Assembly: GCF_019320115.1 (NCBI RefSeq)
Contig: NC_089589.1
Coordinates: 26,822,487-26,886,486 of the forward strand
Reading direction: 5' to 3'
From: Miscanthus floridulus
Lineage: Eukaryota > Streptophyta > Magnoliopsida > Poales > Poaceae
DNA length: 64,000 nucleotides
Shown piece after piece: positions 10,563 through 21,029 of the stretch. The translations under genes and the position numbers were made by a program. The notes beneath the pieces are model-generated. The model did not search any database and had not been told where the DNA came from. It saw nothing but the letters and a program-made list of their open reading frames with translations. Each line of letters opens with the position of its first letter. Positions within the stretch are counted from its first letter, which is position 1.

Positions 10563-11504
10563 GGGGAATTTCGACGGCTCACGACGAGCGATCCGACGGC
10601 TAGAAATGCAGAAGCGTTGAGAAGCGTTTATAAGGGAGGCGTCAGATATGTCTATGATCGGTGGACCCATATACATCATAACGCCTCCCAACGCCTCCAA
10701 AATTGATGGGATTAGGACTCCAAATAAAGAAGTGGTAATTCTTTTTTCGTAGTTCTTTTATGTAAGCAAAGGTAAAATGGTAAATTCATAATTATAAAAA
10801 TAATATTTTAAGTAGTATAGTTAGGGTATATGATTCAAGTACTGTAGTTAGATAAATATCTTTGTCATTTTTTTTATAAAAAATCTTCTTCTAGGGTCCA
10901 CCCGCTGCCGTCCACCAGTCTGTGCTACAGGGAGCTGTCGCCGCCGGTGGGAGGGGACCGCGCGGGGCTGGGTGAGTGCGTGGGTGATGGCGCTTGCGGC
11001 GGCATGCCAGGGCGAGGGAGATGTCGAGGGCGAGGGTGGAGCTGCCGTTCACGAGGCGGTGGGTGAGTGGCCCAGCCGGGTGGTGCTGTTGCTGGGATAC
11101 CCGCCGCGACGGCGACCGCCGCCCGCCTCCTCCTGCCGCTGCCCATGCTAGAGAGTCAAGAAAACAACATTGTTTCGCGACCCATGCTAGAGAGTCTGGA
11201 AATGAGAATAATGGTTTCTGAAAAAAAAATCAATCAATTGCCATGTTCAGGGAACAAGCACTTGTACAGATGATGGCCAATGGCAATCAAGCCCAATGCA
11301 GATGCAAAAATAATGATAGTACTACCACAAGTGAAGCTCAATATTGGATTGTATGACCAGACATAGGGAGAATAAAAAATATAATTAGAATCTTATGATT
11401 TCAGACATCCAAGCAATCTTTGCACCTGCACATTTACAGTGCAGCAAGTTCTGAGCAGTCAATCAATTAAATTTCACATGAAAAACACAGGACTCAAGAA
11501 TGCA
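10563..11504. other. Non-coding repeat-chain segment
   Basis: No gene is supported. It contains short GGGAGGCGTT/AACGCCTCC motifs (10630-10698), an A/T-rich stretch, and a GC-rich block at about 10900-11150 whose reading frames differ between copies B and C. Duplicated at 31582-32539. Confidence 0.6.
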
Positions 11505-12388
11505 ATTCATAAAATTATCCCATATATCCATTGGTGTATGTTGTTCGCTGATGATGTAATGTCAGTGGACAAAAGCCAGACGGGAGTAAATAGGAAACTA
11601 GAGTTATGGCGGCAGACCCTTGAGTCTAAATGTTTTAGATTGAGCAGAACTAAAACCGAATACATGAGATCCGACTTTGATGGAGTTGTACAGGAGGAGG
11701 GAGATGTGAGTTTGGAAGGTCAAGTAGTGCCTAAGAAGGATACATTTCGGTATCTGGGATCGATGCTATAGAGGGATGGAGATATTGATGCGGACCTTAG
11801 CCATAGAATCAAAGCAGGGTAGATCAAGTGGCGATAAGCTTCTGGCATTCTCTGTGACAAGAGGGTACCACAAAAGGTAAAAGGCAAGTTCTATAGAACA
11901 ACGATTAGACTGGCTATGTTGTATGGAGTAGAGTGTTGGCCTACAAAGATTCGACATGTTCAACAACTGAGTGTTGCAGAAATGCCTATGTTGCGATGGA
12001 TTTGCGGTCACACAAGAATGGACCGAGTTCGGAACGATGATATACGTGATCGCCAAGAGGAGCACCAATTGAAGAAAAGCTTGTCCAACATCGGTTGAAG
12101 TGGTTTGGCCATGTCCAAAGAAGACCTCCAGAGGCACCAATGCATTGTGGAGTCCTAAGCCAAGCTAATAATATGAGGAGATGTAGAGGAAGACCGAAAT
12201 TGACATGGGGGAGGCAATAAAAAGATATTTGAAAGCTTAGGATATACCTAGAGATCTATGTTTGAATAGGAGTACTTGGAAAGCAGCTATTGAAGTGCCT
12301 GGACCGTGACTTGGGGCTCTTGGTGGGTTTCAACTCTAGCCAACCCCAACTTGCTTGGGACAGAAAGGCTATGTTGTTGTTGTTGTTA
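11505..12388 (+). pseudogene. RTE-type LINE 3' fragment (reverse transcriptase C-terminal part), copy B
   Basis: The translation shows the reverse transcriptase catalytic motif MLFADDV, then [23 protein letters not shown], and the downstream region RLAMLYGVECWP...MLRWICGHTRMDRVRND and WFGHVQR. It ends with ACTTGCTTGGGAC...GGCTATG followed by a TTG microsatellite tail, typical of plant RTE-clade non-LTR retrotransposons. It is 5'-truncated, as is usual for LINE copies, and contains stops (TAG at 11769 and after AG at 11821) and a frameshift near 12055. Not functional. Confidence 0.8.
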
Positions 12389-13054
12389 TATGAGACGTAG
12401 TAAAGGAGACAGTAGTCTAGTTGGACTATATCTACCCTTCCTTGACACACTACATACAGGTATAGGTGAAGTTCGTACTGTTAACTCTACAAGCAGTCAA
12501 CGACAATAAGAAAAAGAATGTTGGCAATCAAAAACCGGTGTACATTTAGGGATCATCATTAGCAAGCAACATTTTCACTAAGACTGAACTGAAGGAGATG
12601 AGCTGACCTGAAAACTGTTGTGGCAGTGCCAAAGGTTTTTACAGAACAAAGTAGTGGGCAACAAAAATATATATGATGAACTAATAATAGTTTAATTACC
12701 AAATTAATTCCTGAGATGTGTAACATGTTTGCCCATTAGTAGCTTGTTTGGAAATTTGAACAAAATTAAATGTTTCTGGAAATTTCAACAAAACATTTCA
12801 TGGATATTTCAACAGACATTAGGAAGCAAAAAAGTTCATCTCCTTCCACTGTTCATCTCTTTCCTAGAACTCACATCGCATAGGGAGTAGGGAGGTGGAC
12901 TGAGAGGAACTCACAACGCATAGATCTGTCCGTTGTGGAGCAGCTCGACCAGGATTTCCAGATTCCCAGCCTGCCAACGCGAATCACGTACTACGGCCAT
13001 CAGGAGCGCAAGGAGTAGTTCCTGTCTTTGCTGCACCATCTCGCAGGCCTCCAA
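12389..13054. other. Non-coding chain segment
   Basis: No gene or RNA is recognised. The segment is duplicated with few changes at 33423-34090. It ends at the CAA (13052-13054) that served as the target for the PIF/Harbinger insertion in copies C and D. Confidence 0.6.
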
Positions 13055-13911
13055 ATGTCCTAAGACGAGGAGGCGGGGATGATGAGGGCAGAGGGCGAGC
13101 GGATCCACGCGACCTTGCAACACCACACACACACCTCGGCGGCGACGGCGGCTGCCTGTAGTCGGCAGCGGTGGCTCGCGGAGCCTACGACGGTGGTGGC
13201 TGCCCACGGAAACAGCACAGCGGCGGCGAACTGTGTGGGCGACAGCTTGCGAGAGCGGCGGTGGATGCGAAGGAGATGTGGAGAGAGGGAAACCCACCGA
13301 CGACCGACGAACGAGGGAGAGGACAGGGCGGCCGGCGGCGGCGGCTACAGCGAGGGAGAGAGCAGGGCGGCGGCGGCGGCAAGGGCGAGGGAGAGAATGA
13401 GGTGCGTGCGGTTTGGGGAGGTGACGACATCCGCGTCGCGGGTCGACGGTGTGAGAGGTCTGTGTGCAGTGACTAAACTGCCCTTAGACGAATAAAATCA
13501 ACAAAAATGACTATTTTGCGGAAGCATTGGGAGGCGTTAGGAAGCGATCCCAAAAGGTCTCACGGTAACTATATATGTGTTGATGCTTAATTAGGTCACA
13601 ATTTTGGGTGTCAACACAATGGTTTATTTGGTTGTTATGAAGCTTTTTGGGCTTTTGGTTGTACAGTTAGTTTTGTGGCTTTTTGGTTTATGACTGTTAT
13701 TTTTTCTTTCAAAATCTTTAGCGTCTCAGTGCACCAAAAGCCAAAAAAACCACTTCTCAATCAGTTTTCAGCTCTTCCATTGGCATAGTAAATTCGTCAT
13801 GGATATACAGCAAAAAAATCTTCTTGCTCTATAATGGCTTGCTATTCGTCTTTTGGTAGTACCAAGTCATCTTTTGTAGTCGAAACTCATCGATGTAAGA
13901 CAAACATTTAG
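13055..13911. other. GC-rich block and repeated unit, copy B
   Basis: 13080-13460 is strongly GC-rich with overlapping frames on both strands. The longest frames are kept in the inverted copy at 61631-62047, but they show no domain and look compositional. 13349-13911 is the unit repeated at 8241-8815. Confidence 0.6.
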
Positions 13912-15138
13912 GGACCTTTTTTTGCTAGCACATCGTCAAACCGGCCACTAGTAGTGATATTCTTTGAATCGATGTCGATCAGTGTTTGATCTTGACGTAT
14001 TGCATGAAATCTGGCTGTAGGTGTAGAAATATTATTATTGAGGAAGTGTTTATGAAAAAAAAAACTGATCTTTGCACTCGGGTTACAAACTTTATGCAAT
14101 TTGTGCATAGTCTTCTGTCAATAACTCCATCCATGAATTGGAGACTTTGACTTGATAAATCTGTGTTAGAACCTGTCTTTCGGTCTCCACTTGAATCATG
14201 TGTGAGTACCTCGAGAACATGGTTAACTCGATGAACATGACGAACACAAAACACACGTGAGAGAGATGGGCATGGCACTACCAAATGTTGCAGCCTTGTG
14301 CAGACACACGCAAATGTTAATTAATATGTTTGCTGCAATCACGATGAATTGGGTTGTTACTGAGCTCAATCGCCTACTTGTTGTCCACCAAAAATTTCAA
14401 CTTCTGTACACTAGGAGAAGTTGAAGCTAATGACAATAAGCTTGTGACATATATTTCAAAAGGGCAAAGCACCACATTGGAAACTTTTGTCCACATATGG
14501 ACTCTAGATGCTCGGAGCATACTACCTTATCTCCATGCTATAAAGGATTCAGTTTTAGGTTTTGTCAAAGTTAAGTTATTGTAAGTTTGATTAAGTTTAT
14601 TGAAAATAGTATTAACATTTACAAGTCCAAATAAATGCATTATAAAAATGTGTTCCATGAAAAGTCTAATAATATTTATTTAGTACGACAAATATTAGTA
14701 TGTTTTTTTATATGAATTTGGTCAAATTTATGATGGTTTAACTTATGCTAGAATTGTATTCTTCAGGGAGTACTATATAGCATTATTTCCTCTGTTGTCC
14801 AAAGTAAAAAGCTTGACTACGCACAACGTTGTACTATTGACTTCAGCTTTCTTCCCCTTTAATTTGTTGCATTGACATGATAGTTTTTACGTGTCCTTAA
14901 CTAATGGTGTCTCCATTATATAGCCTTGAGAAGATGGTTCGGCTTACAGAAGATCACAAGCAAGGCATGGTATTCACTGGCGCTAAGCATTTAACCAGGT
15001 AACATTTTTCCATAACATATTTATTTGAATTAAATTACTAAAAACTAATGAAACATTTTTGCCTCCCTACAAAACATTGTTGATGTTGAAGACAACAAAT
15101 GGGTCAAATGTTATTGTCTTATATTTGTTTATAATGGA
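13912..15138. other. A/T-rich chain segment, no gene recognised
   Basis: Only short reading frames with no recognisable domain. Inverted copy at about 59987-61210. Confidence 0.55.
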
Positions 15139-15422
15139 AGAGCAACTCAGTCTCTTTACATCCTTCTTAATTGTTAGGAATAGAGATTTTGGTAAAAGAA
15201 TACGCTCAAACATCTTCTTCAATTAGATATCCAAATATAGCCTTGGTCTATTATGGATTTCTCACTATTCAAAGATGGAGAGTAAGATTGACTCTCTATA
15301 GTGCGCACAAGATACAGAAAAGTTATTGGAGAGTGGAAAGATATAGAAAGCAATATTTATTCAAATGGCTCTCCAAATAATTATTTTTAAGTGAGTTTTA
15401 AAAAAACTCTGGGAGATGCTCT
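15139..15422. mobile_element. MITE-like element, copy B
   Basis: It is 284 bp with imperfect inverted ends AGAGCAACTC and GAGATGCTCT, an A/T-rich interior and no coding capacity. The AGAGCATCTCC type end is common in grass MITEs. No clear target duplication could be defined, so the borders are provisional. Inverted copy at 59704-59986. Confidence 0.4.
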
Positions 15423-15712
15423 AAAGAATTGTAAGATATTTTAAACAATTGTCGATTTACTACTGTAAACGAATTACTCAAGTATTCTCCTTTTCATTTC
15501 TAGATCTGTAGAATTATTAAGCTGTCTCTTATATTAACTACAATAATCCTCATGTCACTTACACTAGCCTATTTTGTCTATTGTTCTACATAGTTAAGGA
15601 TAGTTTTTTTCTAGACTCTTATTTCTAACCATTTAATATCTGATTATCTAGGCTCATGGCTAAATGTATGTCTGGGATATTAATCATCGAAGTCAATTTG
15701 CATCGGTAAGAA

Positions 15713-15715
<3 letters not shown>

Positions 15716-15745
<30 letters not shown>
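15716..15745. repeat. Poly-C run (30 bases)
   Basis: An uninterrupted run of C. The inverted copy at 59420-59447 has 28 G, so the two copies differ in run length. Confidence 0.9.
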
Positions 15746-15922
15746 ACAAGTGGCAAGAACTAAGGTGTTCATGGTTCACTCGGATCAACACTAATGTGAG
15801 CTAGCCAAACAAAAAAAACCGGTGTTTTCCTTTCCTTATGGATTTCAATTACCTCATATATTCAATCCAGCACTGTTGTCCTGTACTGAATTGGAATTTT
15901 ATTCTAATTTTATTTTAAATAT

Positions 15923-16205
15923 GTTTTTTAGAATCACACGGTAGATGCCCACAACCATGCACGCACGCTCACCTCTATAAACACACGTACGCAAACCATA
16001 CCCCTATAAGCACCTCCGAAGGACTGAGGCGGCAAATCTTAAGAGTCACAAAGTCATCACAGACGCCTCGCTGTCGACTGCGACGTCGCCTACCACTGAA
16101 AGCATAGCGCCGTTAAATCCTGAATAAATCCAGGAAAATGCGAGCACCGTACAAAGTCGAGGACTAGAACCCGCGTGGACAGGTTCCACCACAGAGAACG
16201 TGGTA
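15923..16205 (-). mobile_element. tRNA-derived SINE, copy B-1
   Basis: On the minus strand a B-box-like motif GGTTCTAGTCC (complement of 16161-16171) follows CCACGCGG. It is succeeded by a tRNA-unrelated body and a tail ending in GTGAGCGTGCGTGCATG...GTGTGATTCTAAAAAA, typical of grass SINEs. The A box is not clear. Inverted copy at 58962-59244. Confidence 0.6.
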
Positions 16206-17054
16206 GGTTTTGAAATTCATGTGTCACTATATCTAACTCCGAAATACTCACTATAATCAACTCCGAAATACTCAGCTGGTAGGTTTTGAAATACATGTGT
16301 CACTATATCTAACTCGTTGTCAACAGACATGGTCTCCTACCACAAGATGAATAATATTATTAAATCATCAAATACTAAAATAAATCTGGAAAAATAAGAG
16401 ACACTACATTGATGACTATCTTGGGTGGTCAAATTTAAAAAAAAAAGTAAACAGATGAGCTACGCTCGATTCATATATATATCCCATCTTTTTGGCTAGC
16501 CCTTCCCTATATGTATAATTTCTGGCTCCGCCTTACAGTGATAACTCAGCTTATCTATTCCATAAATCAAATAAAATATTAAGAACTGAAAAGACAACGG
16601 AGTATCATATTCATTAAACTAAATAGACCGAATTTGGGACTTGCATTTTCGACAAATACTAAACGAGCGAGAATTGGACAAATTAAAGTCTTCTCCCGCC
16701 GGTCGTCGCGCGTCGAGCCACCGTCCGCCTGACCATACTCTTGCAGCTAATTCTCTTCAGAATTTTGCCGCTGTGGCTCCGTTCGCTTTGAATCCGACAA
16801 TAACATTGCTAGTTGACTGTCCTTTTCGAGATAATAACATTGCTAGACTTTTTTAAACAGATGAGCTACGCTGCCGATCGGTCGGCATATACATACAAAA
16901 GAATAAGCAATAATGTAGAAGACACCTTAATTTATTAATGACCAGAAAAATACGTTTGGGTTGTCGTTTAGCAGAGGACCCGTGTTGCTAGTCTTTTTTT
17001 TGTTCTTTCTATAGGTATGCCGTGTTGCAGGGAGCCAGTGACATGATCGATGAT

Positions 17055-17282
17055 GTTTTTTTGTCTGATGTAGACGCCCAAAACACGCACCCACACTCAC
17101 CCTTATGAACATGTGTAAGGTCACCGTAGCCGTCTCGGTGTGGATGGGACGTCGCCTACCACTTAAAGCAAAAGCGCCGTTAAATACTAGAATAAATCTA
17201 GGAAAATACAAGCACACATACCAAATCGAGGGCTTAAACCCAAGTGGGCAGATTCCACCACCAGCAATCCAACTAACTAGTC
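17055..17282 (-). mobile_element. tRNA-derived SINE, copy B-2
   Basis: The minus strand carries an A-box-like TAGTTAGTTGG (complement of 17269-17279) and a B-box-like GGTTTAAGCCC (complement of 17230-17240), correctly spaced for a Pol III promoter. The body is related to the SINE at 15923-16205 and ends in a short A tail. Inverted copy at 57893-58112. Confidence 0.65.
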
Positions 17283-17345
17283 CGCACGTGATCGATGAAT
17301 TTGACTTTGTAGAGAACATTACATGGGTGTCCATCATATGAAGTA

Positions 17346-17515
17346 ACTACCACAAAATAGAATATCTTTGAGGGAGAGTAAAAATCCCTCAAAAAAACCA
17401 TAAAACTCGTCAAGAAAATTATTCTTGGTGGCCAACCCTCAAGGATGGCCACCAAGGGTAGAGACAAAGGAAAATTCAAATTACCTCGAGGGTTGACCGT
17501 CACAAATGATTTTTA
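17346..17515. repeat. Transposon terminal fragment with subterminal hairpins
   Basis: It begins ACTACCACAAAATAG and contains TTCTTGGTGGCCAACCCTCAAGG/CCTCAAGGATGGCCACCAAGGG hairpin motifs. It looks like a decayed CACTA-type end, but no clean terminus or target duplication is visible. The same sequence lies inverted at 57648-57826, and related CTTGGTGGTCATCGACCCTCAAG units occur at 56340-56500. Confidence 0.35.
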
Positions 17516-18325
17516 AGGCAAAATTTGATATGGACACTGAAACTGATCTCCCTGTGCTGGTGGACACTGAAAATTATGCAATTTGCTGATGGACACATTG
17601 CTTCTTATTGCTTCTTGTTAACTTTACTGATGAACACTGCGTTCAATAAAATAATAATTTCGGGCTTTTGAGTAGAGAGAAGGGTGGTGAAAAGTCATTC
17701 TTGCCCCTGCCACTTTCTTCTTCCTCTCTTTCTTTCTTTTTTTTCCTGTGTCGACGAGGCGGGTCGGCGCACGGCGCGGGCTTGCCGGCAGAGGATGGTC
17801 TGCTACTGTCGGGGACGTGTCAGCGGCGGAAACCGGGGAGCGCACACACTCTTGGGCAGGGTCAGCCAGCGTCTCCGGCTGCGGGCGGCGCCGTCGGGGG
17901 CAGGGGTGGAACTCCAGGGCCGCGTGGGCGGCGGTGACGTGCAGCACGTGCCTGCCCGCCAAGGCCGCTCCAGCTCTAGCTGTGAGCTCCAATGAGGCAC
18001 GGAGAGGCTAGCTCAGCCGCGGGAGCTCCAGCCGGTCGTGCGACCCCTGCCCCGACACCAGCCCGCCATGGACGGCCACACACGCCCCACGAGTCCTCCT
18101 CGCCGTCCTTGCGGCCTCCCCCACCGTGGCCGGTGAGACCAGCCCCCACCGCAACCAGTCTCACCCCCATCACGACGGCGAGAACCGCCACCACAGCGAA
18201 CAGACCCGCCTACGAGATTCCCCAGCCGCTCGCGCCCCGCGCTCTTCCTCGCCCTGCTGGCCGCATGCCTCTCTCATGGGCCTCGACAACGACGGCGAAG
18301 AACAATAGAAAGGGACACCTACTGT
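17516..18325 (+). mobile_element. MULE-like element remnant, copy B (right end missing)
   Basis: It matches the reverse complement of the element at 56570-57647: a left inverted-repeat arm with GGCAAAATTTG...GGACACTGAAACTGA, a poly-pyrimidine tract, and the GC-rich interior up to GAACAATAGAAAGGGACACC. The right arm is absent and unrelated DNA starts at about 18326. The interior frame is broken in this copy. Confidence 0.55.
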
Positions 18326-18753
18326 CAGGCTCGGGGACTACAATGTATACATTGCACCTTGCCGCGCATGTATCAATACTAACATCTTCTTTGACTAAGT
18401 CATGGATGGTGATCATCTGACTTAGTGAACGAAGCCTAAGTGTGTACACTTCACCTAAGGTGGAGAATTTTTTAAATTTTAAACTTAAGCTCCTTACATC
18501 CTTATGGCAAGCCTTATTTGAGTATGTTCGGGGCCAGTTGACCAGTCAAACTGGTCGACACTTCATTTTGTTGATCGGATTACCAGTTGAACTGGTCGGA
18601 TTACCAGTCAAACTGGTCGGCACTTTATTTTGCTGATTGGATTACCAGTTAAACTGGTCGGATTGCCAGATTAACTGTCTGACTCCAAGTTAAACTGCTC
18701 GGACCTGCTCGAGACAGCGTTGCTCAGCGGATACAAGGCGCTCGGGGACTAGC
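18326..18753. repeat. Segment with repeated CCAGT-AACTGG palindromes
   Basis: Between about 18534 and 18690 the unit GGATTACCAGTYRAACTGGTC occurs several times, each itself a near-palindrome (ACCAGT..ACTGGT). No gene is seen. It probably belongs to the untranslated part of an LTR element. Confidence 0.5.
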
Positions 18754-19143
18754 TGTGGGGGGGGGTATAACCCAAGGTACCCACGACAATGGACATGGGC
18801 CGCACCACCAGGGGAGGTCCAGCCCATAAGATCAAGGCTTACGGTGCTCGGCTCTAGTCGGCGTGCACCGCACAACAATCAGAAGACATCTTGGCGATAA
18901 AGGAAGATCTGTTCGGATATGATAGATATTGCAATCCATGTAAATACTTACGATATAGCGGAATAGATCTAGACCTAAACCGACCTGTAACCCTACCCTT
19001 CAGACTATATAAGATGGGTAGGGACCCCTCGAATGCATCTCATATTCAATTCAATCCACCAAAGACACATGACATTGGGTATTACGTCGATCAGACAACC
19101 TGAACCTGTCTAAATCGTTGTCTCTACGCCCGTGTCACCATCC
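18754..19143 (+). repeat. LTR-like remnant with TATA box
   Basis: It starts TGTGGGGGGGGGTATAACCC after CTCGGGGACTAGC. A TATATAAG box lies at 19006-19013. The sequence closes near CCGTGGGTATACCCC, which mirrors the start. This is the look of a Ty3/gypsy LTR, but the exact right end and a second LTR are not seen. Confidence 0.45.
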
Positions 19144-19257
19144 GGTTCCTATTACACGCACCTCCACTAATCATCTACTACCGTGGGTATACCCCTCGGT
19201 AGACTGCAGACTAGATTTCGTCGACACTGCATCAGACCATGCCCTCAAGGGGGGAAC
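19144..19257 (+). other. Internal 3' remnant with polypurine tract, second copy
   Basis: Nearly identical to 8824-8937, ending AAGGGGGGAAC before the LTR start at 19258. Confidence 0.6.
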
Positions 19258-19684
19258 TGTTGGGACACTCTTATGTATGAGCCGTGGAGGCTGAGCATCG
19301 CCCAAACTGGGAAAAACTAGCATTATAATTGCATGACAAACAATCTGCACGGATCATCCCGGGTGTCTTCGCCCAGGCCACTCGGACAAGCGGAGGCCCG
19401 AAGATGGAGGCGGAGGAGCTTCAAGGGACCTTCACCGGGAGCCTTCACCCATGCCCCCCGGCCAAGCGAAGGCTCGAGGATGGCGACAATGGCTGGCAAG
19501 ATGGAGGCGCACAAGATGGCTTGACGGGCGAAGGAGCTTACGAGAGCCTCCGTTGGCTAAAGGAGGGCATCCTATGAAACTTGGATCCTGAAGGGCAGAT
19601 AGGCCTTCAACCGGCCTGGTGCTAAGGCACATGAAGCAAAGGCGGTGGAGAAAGAGAAGACCCAAGATGGCCTTGGAACCACCT
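19258..19684 (+). repeat. LTR second copy, 5' part (split by CACTA element 3)
   Basis: The TGTTGGGA start and sequence match 8938-9364. It is interrupted after GGAACCACCT by CACTACTACAG; the remaining 261 bases resume at 30384. Confidence 0.8.
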
Positions 19685-19719
19685 CACTACTACAGAAATT
19701 ATTTTTGCTGGCACGTTGT

Positions 19720-20066
19720 TTTTTTTTCACAGGCGGTTCACAATTTCATGACGCCGGTACAAAAAATAGGGTGGGCCCAGCAAGAGAACCGCCTGTGTAA
19801 AACAATTTACACAGGCGGCTCTCCTATCTCTACCGCCTGTGTAAATACGTGTATTTTCACAGGCGGTTTACAATGACAACTGCCTGTGTAAATACCATTT
19901 ACACAGGCGGCTGACATTATAAACCGCCTGTGTAAATACCATTTACACAGGCGGCTGACATTATAAACCGCCTGTGTAAATACACGTATTTACACAGGCG
20001 GTAGAGATAGGAGAGCCGCCTGTGTAAATTGTTTTACACAGGCGGTCCTCCTTACCAACCGCCTGT
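19720..20066. repeat. Left subterminal hairpin array of CACTA element 3
   Basis: Alternating ACAGGCGGNT and CCGCCTGTGTAAA units. Part of it (19788-20046) is one larger palindrome with arms of about 80 bases that match almost perfectly. These are the likely binding sites of the element-encoded accessory protein. Confidence 0.85.
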
Positions 20067-20077
20067 GTTAATGCTGC

Positions 20078-20083
20078 TATAAA
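20078..20083 (+). promoter_or_regulatory. TATA box of the transposase gene
   Basis: TATAAA in GCTGCTATAAATTCCCG, directly after the hairpin array. The same arrangement is repeated at 25079 for the second gene. Confidence 0.55.
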
Positions 20084-21029
20084 TTCCCGTCGTCCACCTC
20101 CAAACAAGAACAGTTACTCGCGTGCTGTGTGCACAGTGGCGGACAGAGAAGTGGCGATTCCAAGGGGGGAGGTTTTGAACTTCATTTCTTTGGTGAGAAA
20201 CTTCCAAAAGGTTAGTTAGTGTCGTTGCCGCCATTTTTTTTAGTGATTCTTTGGTTCAATTCTTGTATTGGAGGTGCTCTAAATCTAGGGTTAGGGTTAG
20301 GGTTCATAGCTAGGGCAAGGGAGAGAGTTTTAGCTTTTTTTTTGTAAATTCATAGTAAATTGTATCTTGCTCGGATTATAGAAAATAAATACTTTTTAGA
20401 ATTCTTGTGAGTAGATCTATGTAATAGAATAATGATTAACACTTTATAAAGTCTTGTCAATTGTTATACTTATTTCCTGTAATTATAAACTGTGAATTAA
20501 TTTAGTTTTTTAATCTACGTACTTAGGATTTATGAATTAATTTAGTAGTTAATGTTTTGTTAATTAGGGTTAGTTATTATTGTCTATACTTAGGGTTTGT
20601 TAAATAGGGTTAGTTATTATTTCATGTACCTTAGGTTTTTCAATAATTTTTGTTAGTAATTGATGGTTTATTATTTAGGGTTAGATATTTCATGTACTTA
20701 GGGTTAGTTAATTAATTTAGTTAGTAATTAATGGTTTATTAATTAGGGTTAGTTAGTATTTCATGTACTTAGGGTTTGTTAATTAGGGTTTGTTATTTTT
20801 GCTTATACTTAGGGTTTGTTAATCAAGATGCCATCTCCGTTTAATTAATTCTTATAATTATAAAAATGAGTTTAAATAATTATTTAAATTTTTTATTTTG
20901 TAAATTCTGTAAGAGGTAGGTTTTCATATCTATTTAATTGATGGAGGATAGAATCTTAGTTATGAGGGGTTATTTTCGTTTTGTTTTTAGAGTGACATAC
21001 AATATTTTCCTAACTAATTACAGATAAAT
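20084..21029 (+). other. Leader/intron of the transposase gene with TAGGGTTAGTTAAT repeats
   Basis: A/T-rich with many diverged copies of TTAGGGTTAGTTAAT and ATTTCATGTACTTAGGG. No coding region is seen. An acceptor-like AATTACAG lies shortly before the start codon. Related units recur inverted at 24740-24800 and direct at 25540-25860. Confidence 0.55.

Noticed and set aside
13079..13495. 138-codon frame kept in the inverted copy (61631-62047)
   Set aside because: GC-rich, open on several frames of both strands, no domain; conservation is explained by recent duplication.
17220..17285. Possible tRNA gene from A- and B-box-like motifs
   Set aside because: No acceptor stem or anticodon arm can be drawn; body and A tail fit a SINE.
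20280..20310. Telomere-like GGGTTAGGGTTAGGGTT
   Set aside because: Only two to three units inside a diverged TAGGGTTAGTTAAT leader repeat; not a telomere.
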